Shown in pieces: positions 9,634-18,511 of a stretch of DNA of 46,106 nucleotides. Positions within the stretch are counted from its first letter, which is position 1; each line of letters opens with the position of its first letter. Source of the stretch: Marinomonas rhizomae (GTDB lineage Bacteria; Pseudomonadota; Gammaproteobacteria; Pseudomonadales; Marinomonadaceae); the NCBI RefSeq assembly GCF_003315485.1, contig NZ_QNSE01000022.1, forward strand, positions 1-46,106. The letters run 5' to 3'. The position numbers and the translations under genes are program-made. Below the pieces are notes generated by a model. The model had not been told where the DNA came from. It ran no database searches and saw nothing but the letters and a program-made list of their open reading frames with translations.

Positions 9634-10149
9634 CTAATTTTTTTCGTTTGGCTCACCAGTTTTGAGTAGTTTGAGTAAATCTTCTCTTTCTAAGCTGCCT
9701 TTTAGCGCTAAATCTAACTGATATTGGTATTCATCGTTCCAGTCTGTGGTTCGTGGGCTAAGTGTAGATAGATCTCTCATGGCCGATTTCATCACTTTTA
9801 AATAAGCCTGAATGTTTTGTTCTTGATCGACCAGGATGTTTTTCAAGGCGGTCGCGCTGCTATGCCTTAGATAGAGTTTAAGCACATCATTTTGCTCTTC
9901 AATGGCTTTTATTTTGGCGTCTTGCTGGGAAAGTGTTTGCTCAACATTTGAAAGTTGAGAGCTTTGTTCTGTTATTTTTTCTGCGAATTGAGAGTCTTCT
10001 TCTGACGGTTGAAGGAGAAAGTAAGTGACGCCAGAAGAGGCTCCGACACTAAAAATAAAACATAGAAAAAAAGCGATAATAAGCATAGTTGGCTTTTTTT
10101 TAGGGGCTTCTTCCAGAGGAGTTTTATCATCAACAGGCTTTGATGGCAT
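9634..10149 (-). CDS. Small membrane-anchored coiled-coil protein, function unknown
   Basis: I do not recognise this 171-residue protein. It has a charged cytoplasmic tail (1-21), one membrane helix (about 22-46, IIAFFLCFIFSVGASSGVTYFLL), then a heptad-rich segment (about 55-100) that should form a coiled coil, and a helical tail ending in a charged region. The single-pass, N-in topology would put the coiled coil in the periplasm. A good AAGGA ribosome site precedes the ATG at 10149. Co-transcription with the DUF2254 gene suggests that the two might act together at the membrane. Confidence 0.7.
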   Translation of the reverse strand: MPSKPVDDKTPLEEAPKKKPTMLIIAFFLCFIFSVGASSGVTYFLLQPSEEDSQFAEKITEQSSQLSNVEQTLSQQDAKIKAIEEQNDVLKLYLRHSSATALKNILVDQEQNIQAYLKVMKSAMRDLSTLSPRTTDWNDEYQYQLDLALKGSLEREDLLKLLKTGEPNEKN

Positions 10150-10328
10150 GGTGCTTCCTTTTTGTTCGCTCGTTTAAGGCTTAATAGTGTGCTTGTTTGT
10201 ATGAAAAGGACAAGACTTTTGTTACTTAGGGTTTTCATAAGTAGTAAGGATGTCTTTTTAAACGCATTCAATAGTTTAGTTTTTTCCTTGGTGCACGTAA
10301 AATACGCACGCATTATTAAATGTAGGTA

Positions 10329-10353
10329 ATAACCTACTAAAATAGTCAGGTAA
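10329..10353 (+). promoter_or_regulatory. IscR type 1 binding site, upstream copy
   Basis: The 25 bases starting ATAACCTACTAAAATAGTC match the IscR type 1 consensus as I remember it (ATASYYGACTRWWWYAGTCRRSTAT) at 22 of 25 positions. The site lies just upstream of the iscR -35 box. Its left part overlaps a perfect palindrome GTAGGTAATAACCTAC at 10322-10337. Confidence 0.75.
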
Positions 10354-10378
10354 ATACTTGATAAAAACAGTAGGTTTT
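10354..10378 (+). promoter_or_regulatory. IscR type 1 binding site, promoter-overlapping copy
   Basis: The next 25 bases (ATACTTGATAAAAACAGTAG then GTTTT) match the same consensus at 20 of 25 positions and abut the first site with no gap. The site covers the iscR -35 box (TTGATA, 10358-10363), so occupancy should repress. Confidence 0.6.
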
Positions 10379-10387
10379 GTGTACTAT
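10358..10387 (+). promoter_or_regulatory. iscR-suf operon promoter
   Basis: TTGATA (10358-10363), an 18-base spacer and TACTAT (10382-10387) form a sigma-70 type promoter ending 34 bases before the iscR ATG at 10422. Confidence 0.6.
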
Positions 10388-10421
10388 TTACCTTCACTGA
10401 ATAATTTTAATTGGATAGCTT

Positions 10422-10910
10422 ATGCGCCTGACAACAAAAGGTCGTTATGCGGTAACCGCCATGCTTGATCTGGCATTGCATTCGGATCAAGGGCCAGTGT
10501 CTTTATCTGATATTTCGAGCCGACAAGGGATATCCTTATCTTATCTTGAGCAGCTATTTTCCAAACTTCGTAAAAAGTCACTGGTAAGTAGTGTTAGAGG
10601 CCCCGGTGGTGGATACCGTTTGAGTCGTTCGAATAATGATATTTTTGTTGCGCAAATAGTCGACGCTGTTAATGAGTCTGTCGACGCAACAGGTTGTAAA
10701 GGGCGAAGTGATTGCCAAAGTGGCAACACTTGCCTTACCCACCATTTGTGGTGTGATTTAAGTGATCAAATACATGATTTTTTAAATCAAATTAGCCTAG
10801 ATCAACTGGTACGTCGAAATGATGTACGCCAAGTTGCAGAACGGCAAGAATTTGAAAGCCGACAACGTTGTCTTGAGAATGACAAAATTAGCGCGGCCAT
10901 TGTTGATTAA
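10422..10910 (+). CDS. iscR: Fe-S cluster-sensing transcriptional regulator IscR
   Basis: This 162-residue Rrf2-family winged-helix protein (opening [20 protein letters not shown]) senses Fe-S status through a 2Fe-2S cluster. The ligands are at the same positions as in E. coli IscR: C92, C98, C104 and H107. The holo form represses its own operon; the apo form can activate suf-type genes at other sites. Two abutting IscR-type boxes lie over its promoter. It is the first gene of the suf cluster, with 74 bases to sufB, replacing the usual iscRSUA context. The C-terminal tail after 130 is charged and less conserved. Confidence 0.96.
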   Translation: MRLTTKGRYAVTAMLDLALHSDQGPVSLSDISSRQGISLSYLEQLFSKLRKKSLVSSVRGPGGGYRLSRSNNDIFVAQIVDAVNESVDATGCKGRSDCQSGNTCLTHHLWCDLSDQIHDFLNQISLDQLVRRNDVRQVAERQEFESRQRCLENDKISAAIVD

Positions 10911-10984
10911 ATAGAGAATAAATTAGTAGAGCTTAATGCACTGATTCACGGTGTGTTAGTGACTATAATTGAGTGAGTTTTTAT

Positions 10985-12421
10985 ATGACTGAGCAGATTG
11001 ATAAGGCGCTGGCACGGGAATACGAAGCGGGTTTTGTCTCTGATGTAGAATCAGAAACATTTGAGCCTGGTTTGAATGAAGATGTTATCCGTCGTATTTC
11101 TGGAATGAAAGGCGAACCTGAATGGATGCTCGAATGGCGCTTAAGTGCATTTCGTGAATGGTTAGAAATGGAAGAGCCGGAGTGGGCTTTGGTTGATTAT
11201 CCAAAGATAGATTTTCAGTCTATTTCTTACTATTCGGCACCAAAAAGCATGAAGGATAAGCCTAAGTCTTTAGATGAAGTTGACCCTGAATTGCTGCGTA
11301 CCTATGAGAAACTTGGCATTCCTCTGATAGAGCAACAAATGTTGGCAGGCATCGCCGTTGATGCGGTATTTGATTCTGTTTCTGTTGTGACAACATTCCG
11401 TGAAAAGCTAGAAGAGGCAGGTGTTATTTTTTGTCCTATTTCGGAAGCTGTTCACAAATATCCAGATCTTGTTAGAAAATACCTTGGCAGTGTTGTCCCT
11501 AAGAAAGACAACTATTATGCAGCGTTAAACTGTGCTGTATTTACTGACGGCTCTTTTGTTTATATTCCTAAAGGCACTCGTTGCCCAATGGAATTGTCTA
11601 CTTACTTCCGTATTAATGAGCAAAATACTGGCCAATTTGAGCGAACTTTAATCGTTGCTGATGAAGGTAGTCATGTCAGTTATCTTGAAGGTTGTACTGC
11701 GCCACAACGTGATGAAAATCAATTACACGCTGCTGTTGTAGAATTGGTCGCCATGGATGACGCTGAGATTAAGTACTCAACGGTTCAAAACTGGTATCCA
11801 GGTGACGAAAACGGCAAAGGTGGTATTTACAACTTTGTAACCAAACGTGGTGTTTGTCATACCAATGCCAAAATATCTTGGACGCAAGTCGAAACAGGCT
11901 CTTCTGTTACTTGGAAGTACCCAAGCTGTATTTTGAAGGGTGATAACAGTGTAGGTGAGTTTTACTCGGTTGCTTTGACCCGTGGTCGTCAGCAAGCTGA
12001 CACGGGCACTAAAATGATCCACATTGGTAAGAACACCAAATCGACTATTATTTCAAAAGGCATCTCGGCTGGTCGAAGCAATAATAGTTACCGTGGGCTT
12101 GTTCGTATGAACCCTGGAGCTGAAGGTGCGCGTAACTTCACCCAATGTGACTCTTTGTTGATCGGAGATCAATGTGGCGCTCATACTTTTCCATATGTAG
12201 AGAGCCGTAATCCATCAGCTATTGTGGAGCACGAAGCAACGACCTCTAAAGTTAGCGATGAGCAGATGTTCTTGTGTCGTCAACGAGGTCTTGATCCTGA
12301 AAAAGCTGTATCCATGATTGTTAATGGCTTTTGTAAGGAAGTATTTAAAGAATTACCAATGGAATTTGCCGTTGAAGCGGGCAAGTTACTAGAAATAAGC
12401 CTTGAAGGCTCAGTAGGTTAA
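10985..12421 (+). CDS. sufB: Fe-S cluster assembly scaffold protein SufB
   Basis: SufB (478 residues) is the core scaffold of the SufBC2D complex on which the Fe-S cluster is built in the cytosol. The C-terminal half is a right-handed beta helix. The segment [20 protein letters not shown] carries C388, equivalent to the essential E. coli C405. E. coli SufB is about 495 residues. I placed the start at the ATG at 10985 ([17 protein letters not shown]); a GTG four codons earlier (10973) is possible. It is separated from sufC by 13 bases. Confidence 0.96.
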   Translation: MTEQIDKALAREYEAGFVSDVESETFEPGLNEDVIRRISGMKGEPEWMLEWRLSAFREWLEMEEPEWALVDYPKIDFQSISYYSAPKSMKDKPKSLDEVDPELLRTYEKLGIPLIEQQMLAGIAVDAVFDSVSVVTTFREKLEEAGVIFCPISEAVHKYPDLVRKYLGSVVPKKDNYYAALNCAVFTDGSFVYIPKGTRCPMELSTYFRINEQNTGQFERTLIVADEGSHVSYLEGCTAPQRDENQLHAAVVELVAMDDAEIKYSTVQNWYPGDENGKGGIYNFVTKRGVCHTNAKISWTQVETGSSVTWKYPSCILKGDNSVGEFYSVALTRGRQQADTGTKMIHIGKNTKSTIISKGISAGRSNNSYRGLVRMNPGAEGARNFTQCDSLLIGDQCGAHTFPYVESRNPSAIVEHEATTSKVSDEQMFLCRQRGLDPEKAVSMIVNGFCKEVFKELPMEFAVEAGKLLEISLEGSVG

Positions 12422-12434
12422 GGAATTATTAAAG

Positions 12435-13220
12435 ATGTCGAACACGAAAAGTTTGTTGACGATAAAAGATCTGCACGCCAGCGTTGAAGAAAAACAAATC
12501 ATTAAAGGTTTGGATTTAGACGTCAAGCCGGGTGAGGTGCACGCGATTATGGGGCCAAATGGTGCCGGCAAAAGTACCTTAGGTTATGTTCTTTCAGGTC
12601 GTGATGGCTACAGCGTTGAAAGCGGTAGCGTGATGCTTGATGAAGAAGATTTGTTAGAAATGGAGACAGAGGACCGTGCTCGTGCCGGTTTGTTTCTGGC
12701 GTTCCAATACCCAGTTGAAATTCCAGGCGTAAGTAACTTAGAGTTTTTGAAGGCGTCAGTAGATGCCCAACGTGAAGCACGTGGCGAAGACGCCATTACT
12801 TCAGCTGATTTCTTGAAAGAAGCAAAAGCGGCATGTAAACAAGTTAACTTGCCAGTGGCTTTCTTGAAGCGTGGTGTTAACGAAGGCTTCTCTGGTGGCG
12901 AGAAAAAGCGTAACGAGCTAATGCAAATGTTGTTGCTTAAGCCAAAGCTTTGCATTTTAGATGAAACCGACTCAGGTTTGGATATCGATGCTTTGCAAGT
13001 GGTTGCAGAAGGCGTAAATAGCCAACGCTCTGCTGATCGTAGTTTTATTGTTGTGACTCATTATCAGCGTCTTTTGGATTATATTAAGCCTGATTTTGTG
13101 CATGTGTTGTCTGACGGCAAAATCGTCAAAAGTGGCGATGCTTCTCTTGCACTTGAGCTAGAAGCTCAAGGTTACGCTTGGTTGCAGAAAGAGCCAGTTG
13201 AAGACGAACTTGAGGGGTAA
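12435..13220 (+). CDS. sufC: Fe-S cluster assembly ATPase SufC
   Basis: This 261-residue ABC-type ATPase powers conformational change in SufBC2D. The Walker A motif GPNGAGKST is at 40-48. The signature is FSGGEKKRNE, and the Walker B region is LCILDETDSGLD, followed by the switch His in VVTHYQR. The family-specific LAFQYPVEIPGVSN is present. It has no membrane domain, as expected for a cytosolic ABC protein. Only 3 bases separate it from sufD. Confidence 0.97.
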   Translation: MSNTKSLLTIKDLHASVEEKQIIKGLDLDVKPGEVHAIMGPNGAGKSTLGYVLSGRDGYSVESGSVMLDEEDLLEMETEDRARAGLFLAFQYPVEIPGVSNLEFLKASVDAQREARGEDAITSADFLKEAKAACKQVNLPVAFLKRGVNEGFSGGEKKRNELMQMLLLKPKLCILDETDSGLDIDALQVVAEGVNSQRSADRSFIVVTHYQRLLDYIKPDFVHVLSDGKIVKSGDASLALELEAQGYAWLQKEPVEDELEG

Positions 13221-13223
13221 TGC

Positions 13224-14483
13224 ATGAGTGAATGGTTAGAAAGTGCCATTGCTCGGGCGCAAGGTATCAATGATTGGCTTGCTCCAAAGCGAGCTCACGC
13301 ACTTGAACTTTTAGCGAATACCAAATGGCCTACACGCAAGACGGAAGCATGGCGATATACGCCACTTCGTCCAATAGAGCGCACGCAAGCGAAAGTAATA
13401 AGCGAAAAAGTCGCTTTGACACCGGTTTCTATTGCTGATTTATCCGCTATTGAATTGGTTTTTGTTAACGGTCAATTTGATTCAGCTCAGTTACCGGAAA
13501 CCTTGCCTGAGGGGTTGTCCATTTCTTTGGGTGGGGATTTAGATGCTGCTGAACAGGCTGAGGCGTTAAGTGGGTTTTCGGCGATTAAACCTGAGCGACA
13601 TATTTTTGGCTTGGTGAACGATGCGTTAGCACAAGATGTGGTGGTGGTATCTGTTGCTGAAGGTGTTGAGGTTACTTTGCCGATTCGTATTAGCTCTTTA
13701 TTGAGTCAAGGCGCGGAATCTCATACGCGTGTCCAAGTCGCTTTAGCTACCGGCTCTAAATTAACGGTTATTGAAGATCTCCAGGCGCAAGGTGAGAGTT
13801 TAAATACCGCGTTTGTTGAATACAATATAGCGGCCAATGCACGTTTAGAGCATTATCGTTTTGCTCTTCAAACAGGTAGCAATGTGGCTGTCGGCGGTAG
13901 TCACTTCAATTTGCATGACCATGCGAAAATGAACAGCACAATCGTTGGTTTTGGTAGTGAGTTGTCTCGTTTGGACACGGACATTATTCATGCGGGCGAG
14001 TTTGCTGACGCTAAGTTAAATGCAATGTACTTGTTGGATGGCAAGGAGTTGTTTGATCTTCATGCGACCGTTGAGCACGCTATGCCAAATGGTAAAACGG
14101 AAGAGAATGTTCGTTGTATTGTCGCAGATCGTTCTCGCGCTGTATTTAATGGCCGTATTCATATACATCGTGATGCGCAGAAAACCTTAGCAGAATTGAA
14201 TAATCGCAACTTGTTGTTGTCCGATAAAGCTGAGATTAACACTAAGCCTGAGTTAGAAATTTACGCAGATGACGTGAAGTGTGCTCATGGTGCAACGGTG
14301 GCTCAGATTGATAAGCAGGCTTTGTATTACTTACAGACTCGCGGTGTAAGCCGTTCGAAGGCGCAAGTAATGCTTAACTTTGGTTTTATTAATGAGCTGA
14401 TTGATTTAATGCCAAATGCGGCGTTAGCGGAGTGGATTCGTCCGATTATTCGCGAGCGTTTTGCGCAAATGGAAGTGAAGTAA
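13224..14483 (+). CDS. sufD: Fe-S cluster assembly protein SufD
   Basis: SufD (419 residues) is the SufB paralogue that completes the scaffold and helps iron entry. The N-terminal helical part contains the typical WPTRKTEAWRYTPLRPI. The beta-helix half contains HAMPNGKTEENVRCIVADRSRAVFNGRIHIHRDAQKT, and the C-terminus has CAHGATVAQID, holding the conserved Cys-His pair. The order sufB-C-D-S with very short gaps indicates one transcript and stoichiometric translation. Confidence 0.96.
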   Translation: MSEWLESAIARAQGINDWLAPKRAHALELLANTKWPTRKTEAWRYTPLRPIERTQAKVISEKVALTPVSIADLSAIELVFVNGQFDSAQLPETLPEGLSISLGGDLDAAEQAEALSGFSAIKPERHIFGLVNDALAQDVVVVSVAEGVEVTLPIRISSLLSQGAESHTRVQVALATGSKLTVIEDLQAQGESLNTAFVEYNIAANARLEHYRFALQTGSNVAVGGSHFNLHDHAKMNSTIVGFGSELSRLDTDIIHAGEFADAKLNAMYLLDGKELFDLHATVEHAMPNGKTEENVRCIVADRSRAVFNGRIHIHRDAQKTLAELNNRNLLLSDKAEINTKPELEIYADDVKCAHGATVAQIDKQALYYLQTRGVSRSKAQVMLNFGFINELIDLMPNAALAEWIRPIIRERFAQMEVK

Positions 14484-14494
14484 GCGAGACAACG

Positions 14495-15712
14495 ATGAGT
14501 TTTGATGTAGCAGCTATTCGTGAGCAATTTCCTATTTTAAAACGCGAAATTGATGGTAAGCCACTTATTTATCTTGATAATGCGGCGACGACGCAGAAGC
14601 CGCAATGCGTGATTGATGCCTTGGTGAATTACTATACGACATGTAATTCTAATGTGCATCGTGGTGCCCATCGTCTTGCGGACGAAGCTACGCGTCGTTT
14701 TGAAGGCGCACGCGACATCGTAAAAGACTTTATTAATGCGCCGAAACGCGAAGAGGTCATTTGGACTACGGGTACTACAGAAGCGATTAATATTGTCGCC
14801 AATGGTTTGGGATCTTTGTTGTCACCGGGTGATGAAGTCATTGCAAGTGGAATGGATCACCATGCCAATCTTGTGACATGGCAGCAAGCCTGCAAAGCAT
14901 CTGGTGCGACTCTAAGAATCATTCCTGTGACGGATGCTGGCGAGTTAGATCAAACGACTTACGATGCTTTGTTAAATGAGCATACTAAGTTTGTTGCTTT
15001 TCCGCATGTTTCTAATGCATTGGGTACCGTGAACCCAATTAAAGAAATGACAGCGAAAGCTAAGCAGTTTGATGCTTTAGTCTTAGTGGATGGCGCTCAA
15101 GGTGCCACTCATGGTTATGTTGATGTGCAGGATATAGGTTGTGACTTTTATGCCTTTTCAGGTCATAAAGTTTATGGGCCGATGGGTGTTGGTGTGCTTT
15201 GGGGTAAAGAATCAGTATTGTCGACGTGGCCTGTTTGGCGCACCGGCGGCGAGATGATTTCTACCGTGACTTTGCAAGACGCTACATGGAATGTATTGCC
15301 TTATCGCTTTGAAGCGGGTACGCCAAATGTGGGTGATGCCATTGCTATGGGTGAGGCGATTCGTTGGTTTAGTGCCCTGGACCAAGATGCTGTAGCGACT
15401 CATGAGAAAGCGCTACTGGATCGAGCAACTGAGCTTGCCGAGCAATTTGAAGGCTTAACCATTATTGGCACTGCCAAAGAAAAGATTGGTGTGCTGAGCT
15501 TTGTAATGGATCAGGGGCATCCAGCGGATATCGGTTTTTTGCTAGACCGACAAGGTATTGCGGTTCGTACAGGAGATCATTGTGCGCAGCCTTTGATGGC
15601 ACGCTTTAATGTACCTGGTACGGCGAGAGCATCGTTCGCGATTTATAATACATTAGAAGAAGTTGACGCTTTGTTTGTTGCACTGAAAAAAGTGCGAACA
15701 ATGCTGGCTTAG
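14495..15712 (+). CDS. sufS: Cysteine desulfurase SufS (class II)
   Basis: This 405-residue pyridoxal-phosphate enzyme takes sulfur from L-cysteine as a persulfide. The PLP lysine is K225 in FSGHKVYGPMG. The catalytic cysteine is C363 in RTGDHCAQPLM, the class II arrangement with a short loop that relies on SufE as sulfur acceptor (E. coli: K226, C364). The ATG at 14495 follows the sufD stop by 11 bases and begins the family homology (MSFDVAAIREQFPILKREI). Confidence 0.96.
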   Translation: MSFDVAAIREQFPILKREIDGKPLIYLDNAATTQKPQCVIDALVNYYTTCNSNVHRGAHRLADEATRRFEGARDIVKDFINAPKREEVIWTTGTTEAINIVANGLGSLLSPGDEVIASGMDHHANLVTWQQACKASGATLRIIPVTDAGELDQTTYDALLNEHTKFVAFPHVSNALGTVNPIKEMTAKAKQFDALVLVDGAQGATHGYVDVQDIGCDFYAFSGHKVYGPMGVGVLWGKESVLSTWPVWRTGGEMISTVTLQDATWNVLPYRFEAGTPNVGDAIAMGEAIRWFSALDQDAVATHEKALLDRATELAEQFEGLTIIGTAKEKIGVLSFVMDQGHPADIGFLLDRQGIAVRTGDHCAQPLMARFNVPGTARASFAIYNTLEEVDALFVALKKVRTMLA

Positions 15713-15721
15713 GAGGTTTCA

Positions 15722-16072
15722 ATGACAGTAACAACGTTTGATCCTGTCTCTAGCGTGTCTTTAACCGCTTCTGCACAGAAATATTTTGCCTCTAAACTGG
15801 CTAAAGAGCCAAGCAAATTGATTCGATTAAGTACTAAAGAAAGTGGTTGTACTGGATTTTCTTATGTATTGGATATCGTTGATGCGGCATTGGAAAAAGA
15901 TACTGTTTTAGAGTTTGGTAATGTTGTTCTTGCGGTAGACTCGCAATCCGTTTCCATGCTTCAAGGAACAGAGATTGACTTGGTGCGTGAAGGCGTTAAC
16001 GAAGTTGTGAAGTTTAAAAACCCGAACGTTGTAGCTGAGTGCGGCTGTGGCGAAAGCTTTAGTGTGAGTTAA
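15722..16072 (+). CDS. sufA: A-type Fe-S carrier protein (SufA/IscA family)
   Basis: This 116-residue HesB/IscA-fold carrier has the three invariant cysteines C43 (SGCTGFSY), C107 and C109 (ECGCGESF) that hold a transferable Fe-S cluster or iron. The position between sufS and sufT supports the name sufA, but sequence alone cannot firmly separate SufA from IscA/ErpA. A strong GGAGGT-type ribosome site precedes the ATG at 15722. Confidence 0.9.
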   Translation: MTVTTFDPVSSVSLTASAQKYFASKLAKEPSKLIRLSTKESGCTGFSYVLDIVDAALEKDTVLEFGNVVLAVDSQSVSMLQGTEIDLVREGVNEVVKFKNPNVVAECGCGESFSVS

Positions 16073-16076
16073 CTTC

Positions 16077-16607
16077 ATGCAAAAAATGGTAGTAACACAG
16101 CGTGCTTGTCCTGCAAGGCGAGTTCCAAGCGGTGAGCCGGTTAGTATTCCTGACGGTCAATTTATTACGATCAATCAAAGTCTTGGCGGCAATTATACGG
16201 TTACTTGGCAAGGCAACATGTTGCGTATAGATGGAACGGATGCTGAGGCCATTGGTCAACAACCTGAGGTTTTAGATTTTGAAGATCTCGGTACAGGTAA
16301 CATTAGTGAAGAGCAGGTTTGGCAAGCGCTAGATACCATTTACGATCCTGAGATTCCTATTAGTCTAGTGTCGTTAGGTTTGGTGTATAAAGTGACGTTA
16401 GATCAAGATTCAAAATCTGTTTTGATCGACATGACGTTAACTGCACCAGGCTGCGGAATGGGGCCGGTATTAGTGGGTGATGTAAAGTATCGAGTGGCTA
16501 AAGTGCCAAATGTTGAGTTGGTGAAAGTGGATTTAGTGTTTGATCCACCTTGGTCGCGAGAAATGATGAGTGAAGAGGCGCAACTAGAAGCTGGGCTTTT
16601 CTTCTAA
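16077..16607 (+). CDS. sufT: Putative Fe-S assembly protein SufT (MIP18/DUF59 family)
   Basis: This 176-residue protein has a C-terminal DUF59/MIP18 domain (about 78-175) with DPEIPISLVSLGLVYKV, the APGCGMGPVL cysteine motif and DPPWSREMMSEEAQLEAG. The N-terminal 75 residues form the extension found in bacterial SufT. SufT-type proteins assist maturation of Fe-S proteins, especially under high demand, but the mechanism is unsettled. It lies 4 bases after sufA. The ATG at 16077 is used; another ATG is 9 bases on. E. coli suf lacks this gene. Confidence 0.9.
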   Translation: MQKMVVTQRACPARRVPSGEPVSIPDGQFITINQSLGGNYTVTWQGNMLRIDGTDAEAIGQQPEVLDFEDLGTGNISEEQVWQALDTIYDPEIPISLVSLGLVYKVTLDQDSKSVLIDMTLTAPGCGMGPVLVGDVKYRVAKVPNVELVKVDLVFDPPWSREMMSEEAQLEAGLFF

Positions 16608-16656
16608 GGTCTTTTTTTGATCGCTTCGGTCATTGTTTAAAATCTTATACAATAAG

Positions 16657-16695
16657 AAACGGCCTTGGTGCTTAGCCAACGCCGTTTTTGTTTTA
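16657..16695 (+). terminator. Intrinsic terminator between sufT and sufE
   Basis: AACGGC (16658-16663) pairs with GCCGTT (16681-16686), extended by TTGG/CCAA after a single C-C mismatch, and is followed by TTTGTTTT. It lies 30 bases before the sufE start, so sufE and the next gene would depend on read-through or on a promoter in the preceding 50 bases. Confidence 0.7.
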
Positions 16696-16723
16696 ATAGG
16701 CTTAGTGCAAAAAGAGGGTAGTC

Positions 16724-17149
16724 ATGGCTTTACCTAGTACGGAAGATATCGTAGATGATCTGTCGTTTTTTGACGATTGGGAAGATAAGTACAAGTACAT
16801 CATTGATTTGGGTAAATCGTTGCCAGCATTTGATGATGCTTGGCGTACATCTGAGCGTTTGGTGAAGGGCTGTCAGAGTAGTGTTTGGATTCAGCCTGGT
16901 AGTGAGCAGGATGCAACAAAAGGTGAAGTGTTAACGTTTGCGGTAGACAGTGATGCTATTATTGTTCGTGGTTTGCTAGGGTTGGTGTTGGCAGCATTGG
17001 ATCATAAAACACCGCAAGAAATTTTAAACTTCGATATTACAGCGTATTTTGAAGAGCTGGATCTTGAAAGGCATTTAAGCCCTACTAGAGGCAATGGTTT
17101 ACGGTCCATTGTTGGTCGTATTAAAGGCATCGCACAGGTTGCTGCTTAA
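16724..17149 (+). CDS. sufE: Sulfur acceptor protein SufE
   Basis: This 141-residue protein takes the persulfide from SufS C363 onto its own C50, in VKGCQSSVWI (E. coli SufE C51), stimulating the desulfurase. The C-terminal segment ERHLSPTRGNGLRSIVGRIKGIA is typical. AAAGAGGG provides a ribosome site. It is separated from the main suf block by an intrinsic terminator and is followed by an IscS-type desulfurase after 51 bases. Confidence 0.95.
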   Translation: MALPSTEDIVDDLSFFDDWEDKYKYIIDLGKSLPAFDDAWRTSERLVKGCQSSVWIQPGSEQDATKGEVLTFAVDSDAIIVRGLLGLVLAALDHKTPQEILNFDITAYFEELDLERHLSPTRGNGLRSIVGRIKGIAQVAA

Positions 17150-17200
17150 CTTTTTAATTGTAAAAAAAATCGTCGTTTGATTTTTATTGGAGAGCGTTAA

Positions 17201-18355
17201 ATGAACACCCCTGTTTATCTGGATAATTCAGCCACCACGCCAGTCGACCCGAGAGTGGCCGAAAAAATGATGGCATGTTTAACGCAGGACGGCAATTTTG
17301 GAAATCCAGCTTCGCGTTCACATCTTTTTGGTTGGCGAGCAGAAGAAGCGGTAGAAGAAGCTAGATTGCAGGTGGCTAACTTAATTAAAGCGGACTCTCG
17401 TGAGATCGTTTGGACATCTGGTGCGACGGAAGCCAATAATTTGGCCCTGAAAGGCGTAGCTCATGCTTATCGTCAAAAAGGTCGTCATATCATTACGTCG
17501 ATGATTGAGCATAAAGCCGTTTTAGATCCTTGTAAGCAGCTTGAAAAAGAAGGCTTTGAAGTGACCTATTTACGGCCTGATGTGCATGGTTTAATTTCAC
17601 CAAGTCAAGTTGAAGAAGCGCTTCGCGAAGACACTATTTTAGTCTCCCTAATGCATGGTAATAATGAACTTGGAGTGCTGACTAATATTGCGGAAATTGG
17701 TGAGTTAACGCGATCTCGTGGTGTTTTTTTTCATGTGGATGCCGCACAGACGACCGGTAAAGTGGATATTGATATCAATGCAATGAAAGTGGATTTAATG
17801 TCACTAACAGCGCACAAAACGTATGGTCCAAAAGGGATTGGGGCTCTGTTTGTACGTCGTTCTCCGAAAGTGAAATTAGAGGCTCAGATCCACGGTGGCG
17901 GCCATGAGCGCGGTATGCGTTCGGGTACTTTGGCAACGCATCAAATCGTCGGCATGGGTGAAGCATTTCGTTTAGCAGGTGAAGAGATGGAGCAGGATTG
18001 TGCTCGTATTAAAACCTTGCGCGAACGTTTGTGGTCGTCTTTGGCTGAGTTATCTGGTGTGCATCTTAATGGCGACTCTGATAATCGTGTTGCTGGCGTG
18101 TTAAATGTTGGTTTCTCTGGTGTTGATGGGGAGGTGTTGTTGATGTCTTTGAGCGATATCGCGGTATCTTCTGGTTCGGCTTGTACTTCAGCAAGCTTGG
18201 AGCCGTCTTATGTTTTACGTACGATTGGTTTGGCTGATGATCTGGCGCACAGCTCCTTACGTCTTTCTGTAGGGCGTTTCACGACTGAGGAAGAGGTGGA
18301 CTTTGCTGCTGAGACGATTAAAAATGCAGTGAGCCGCCTTAGATCTGTGGCTTAA
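17201..18355 (+). CDS. Cysteine desulfurase, class I (IscS/NifS type)
   Basis: This 384-residue PLP enzyme is a second desulfurase. The PLP lysine is K206 in [11 protein letters not shown]. The catalytic C328 lies in [21 protein letters not shown], the extended class I loop that delivers sulfur to several partners. The opening [16 protein letters not shown] is typical of IscS/NifS. It is about 20 residues shorter than E. coli IscS and no iscU, hscBA or fdx follows, so it probably serves tRNA thiolation and cofactor sulfur as well as Fe-S assembly. IscS-like is secure; the exact subtype is not. GGAG lies 8 bases before the ATG. Confidence 0.92.
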   Translation: MNTPVYLDNSATTPVDPRVAEKMMACLTQDGNFGNPASRSHLFGWRAEEAVEEARLQVANLIKADSREIVWTSGATEANNLALKGVAHAYRQKGRHIITSMIEHKAVLDPCKQLEKEGFEVTYLRPDVHGLISPSQVEEALREDTILVSLMHGNNELGVLTNIAEIGELTRSRGVFFHVDAAQTTGKVDIDINAMKVDLMSLTAHKTYGPKGIGALFVRRSPKVKLEAQIHGGGHERGMRSGTLATHQIVGMGEAFRLAGEEMEQDCARIKTLRERLWSSLAELSGVHLNGDSDNRVAGVLNVGFSGVDGEVLLMSLSDIAVSSGSACTSASLEPSYVLRTIGLADDLAHSSLRLSVGRFTTEEEVDFAAETIKNAVSRLRSVA

Positions 18356-18432
18356 GCGTAAGAATTAGTACTTTTATAGCAGTTTGAATAAATAATGTTC
18401 ATTTGATCGTACAATTTTAATGAATTGGTGCG

Positions 18433-18438
18433 TATAAT
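18433..18438 (+). promoter_or_regulatory. Probable ndk promoter -10 box
   Basis: TATAAT preceded by TGCG resembles an extended -10 element. The -35 candidate 17 bases upstream (TACAAT) is weak. It is about 75 bases before the ndk ATG. Confidence 0.45.
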
Positions 18439-18462
18439 ACGCGCGCTGAACTTTTATGTCCC

Positions 18463-18485
18463 GGGCCATGCAAAAGGCATCGCCC
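18463..18485 (+). promoter_or_regulatory. Hairpin in the ndk 5' leader
   Basis: GGGC and ATGC pair with GCAT and GCCC (one C-C mismatch between the helices, loop AAAAG). It lies between a TATAAT box at 18433-18438 and the GGAG ribosome site at about 18501. There is no T run, so it is more likely a leader stability or processing element than a terminator. Confidence 0.4.
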
Positions 18486-18511
18486 CTTTAAATTTAATTT
18501 GGAGTTATACC

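Noticed and set aside
9257..9637. 126-codon plus-strand ORF antisense to the DUF2254 gene
   Set aside because: It is a frame shadow of the minus-strand gene; the predicted protein is not membrane-like or family-like and there is no ribosome site.
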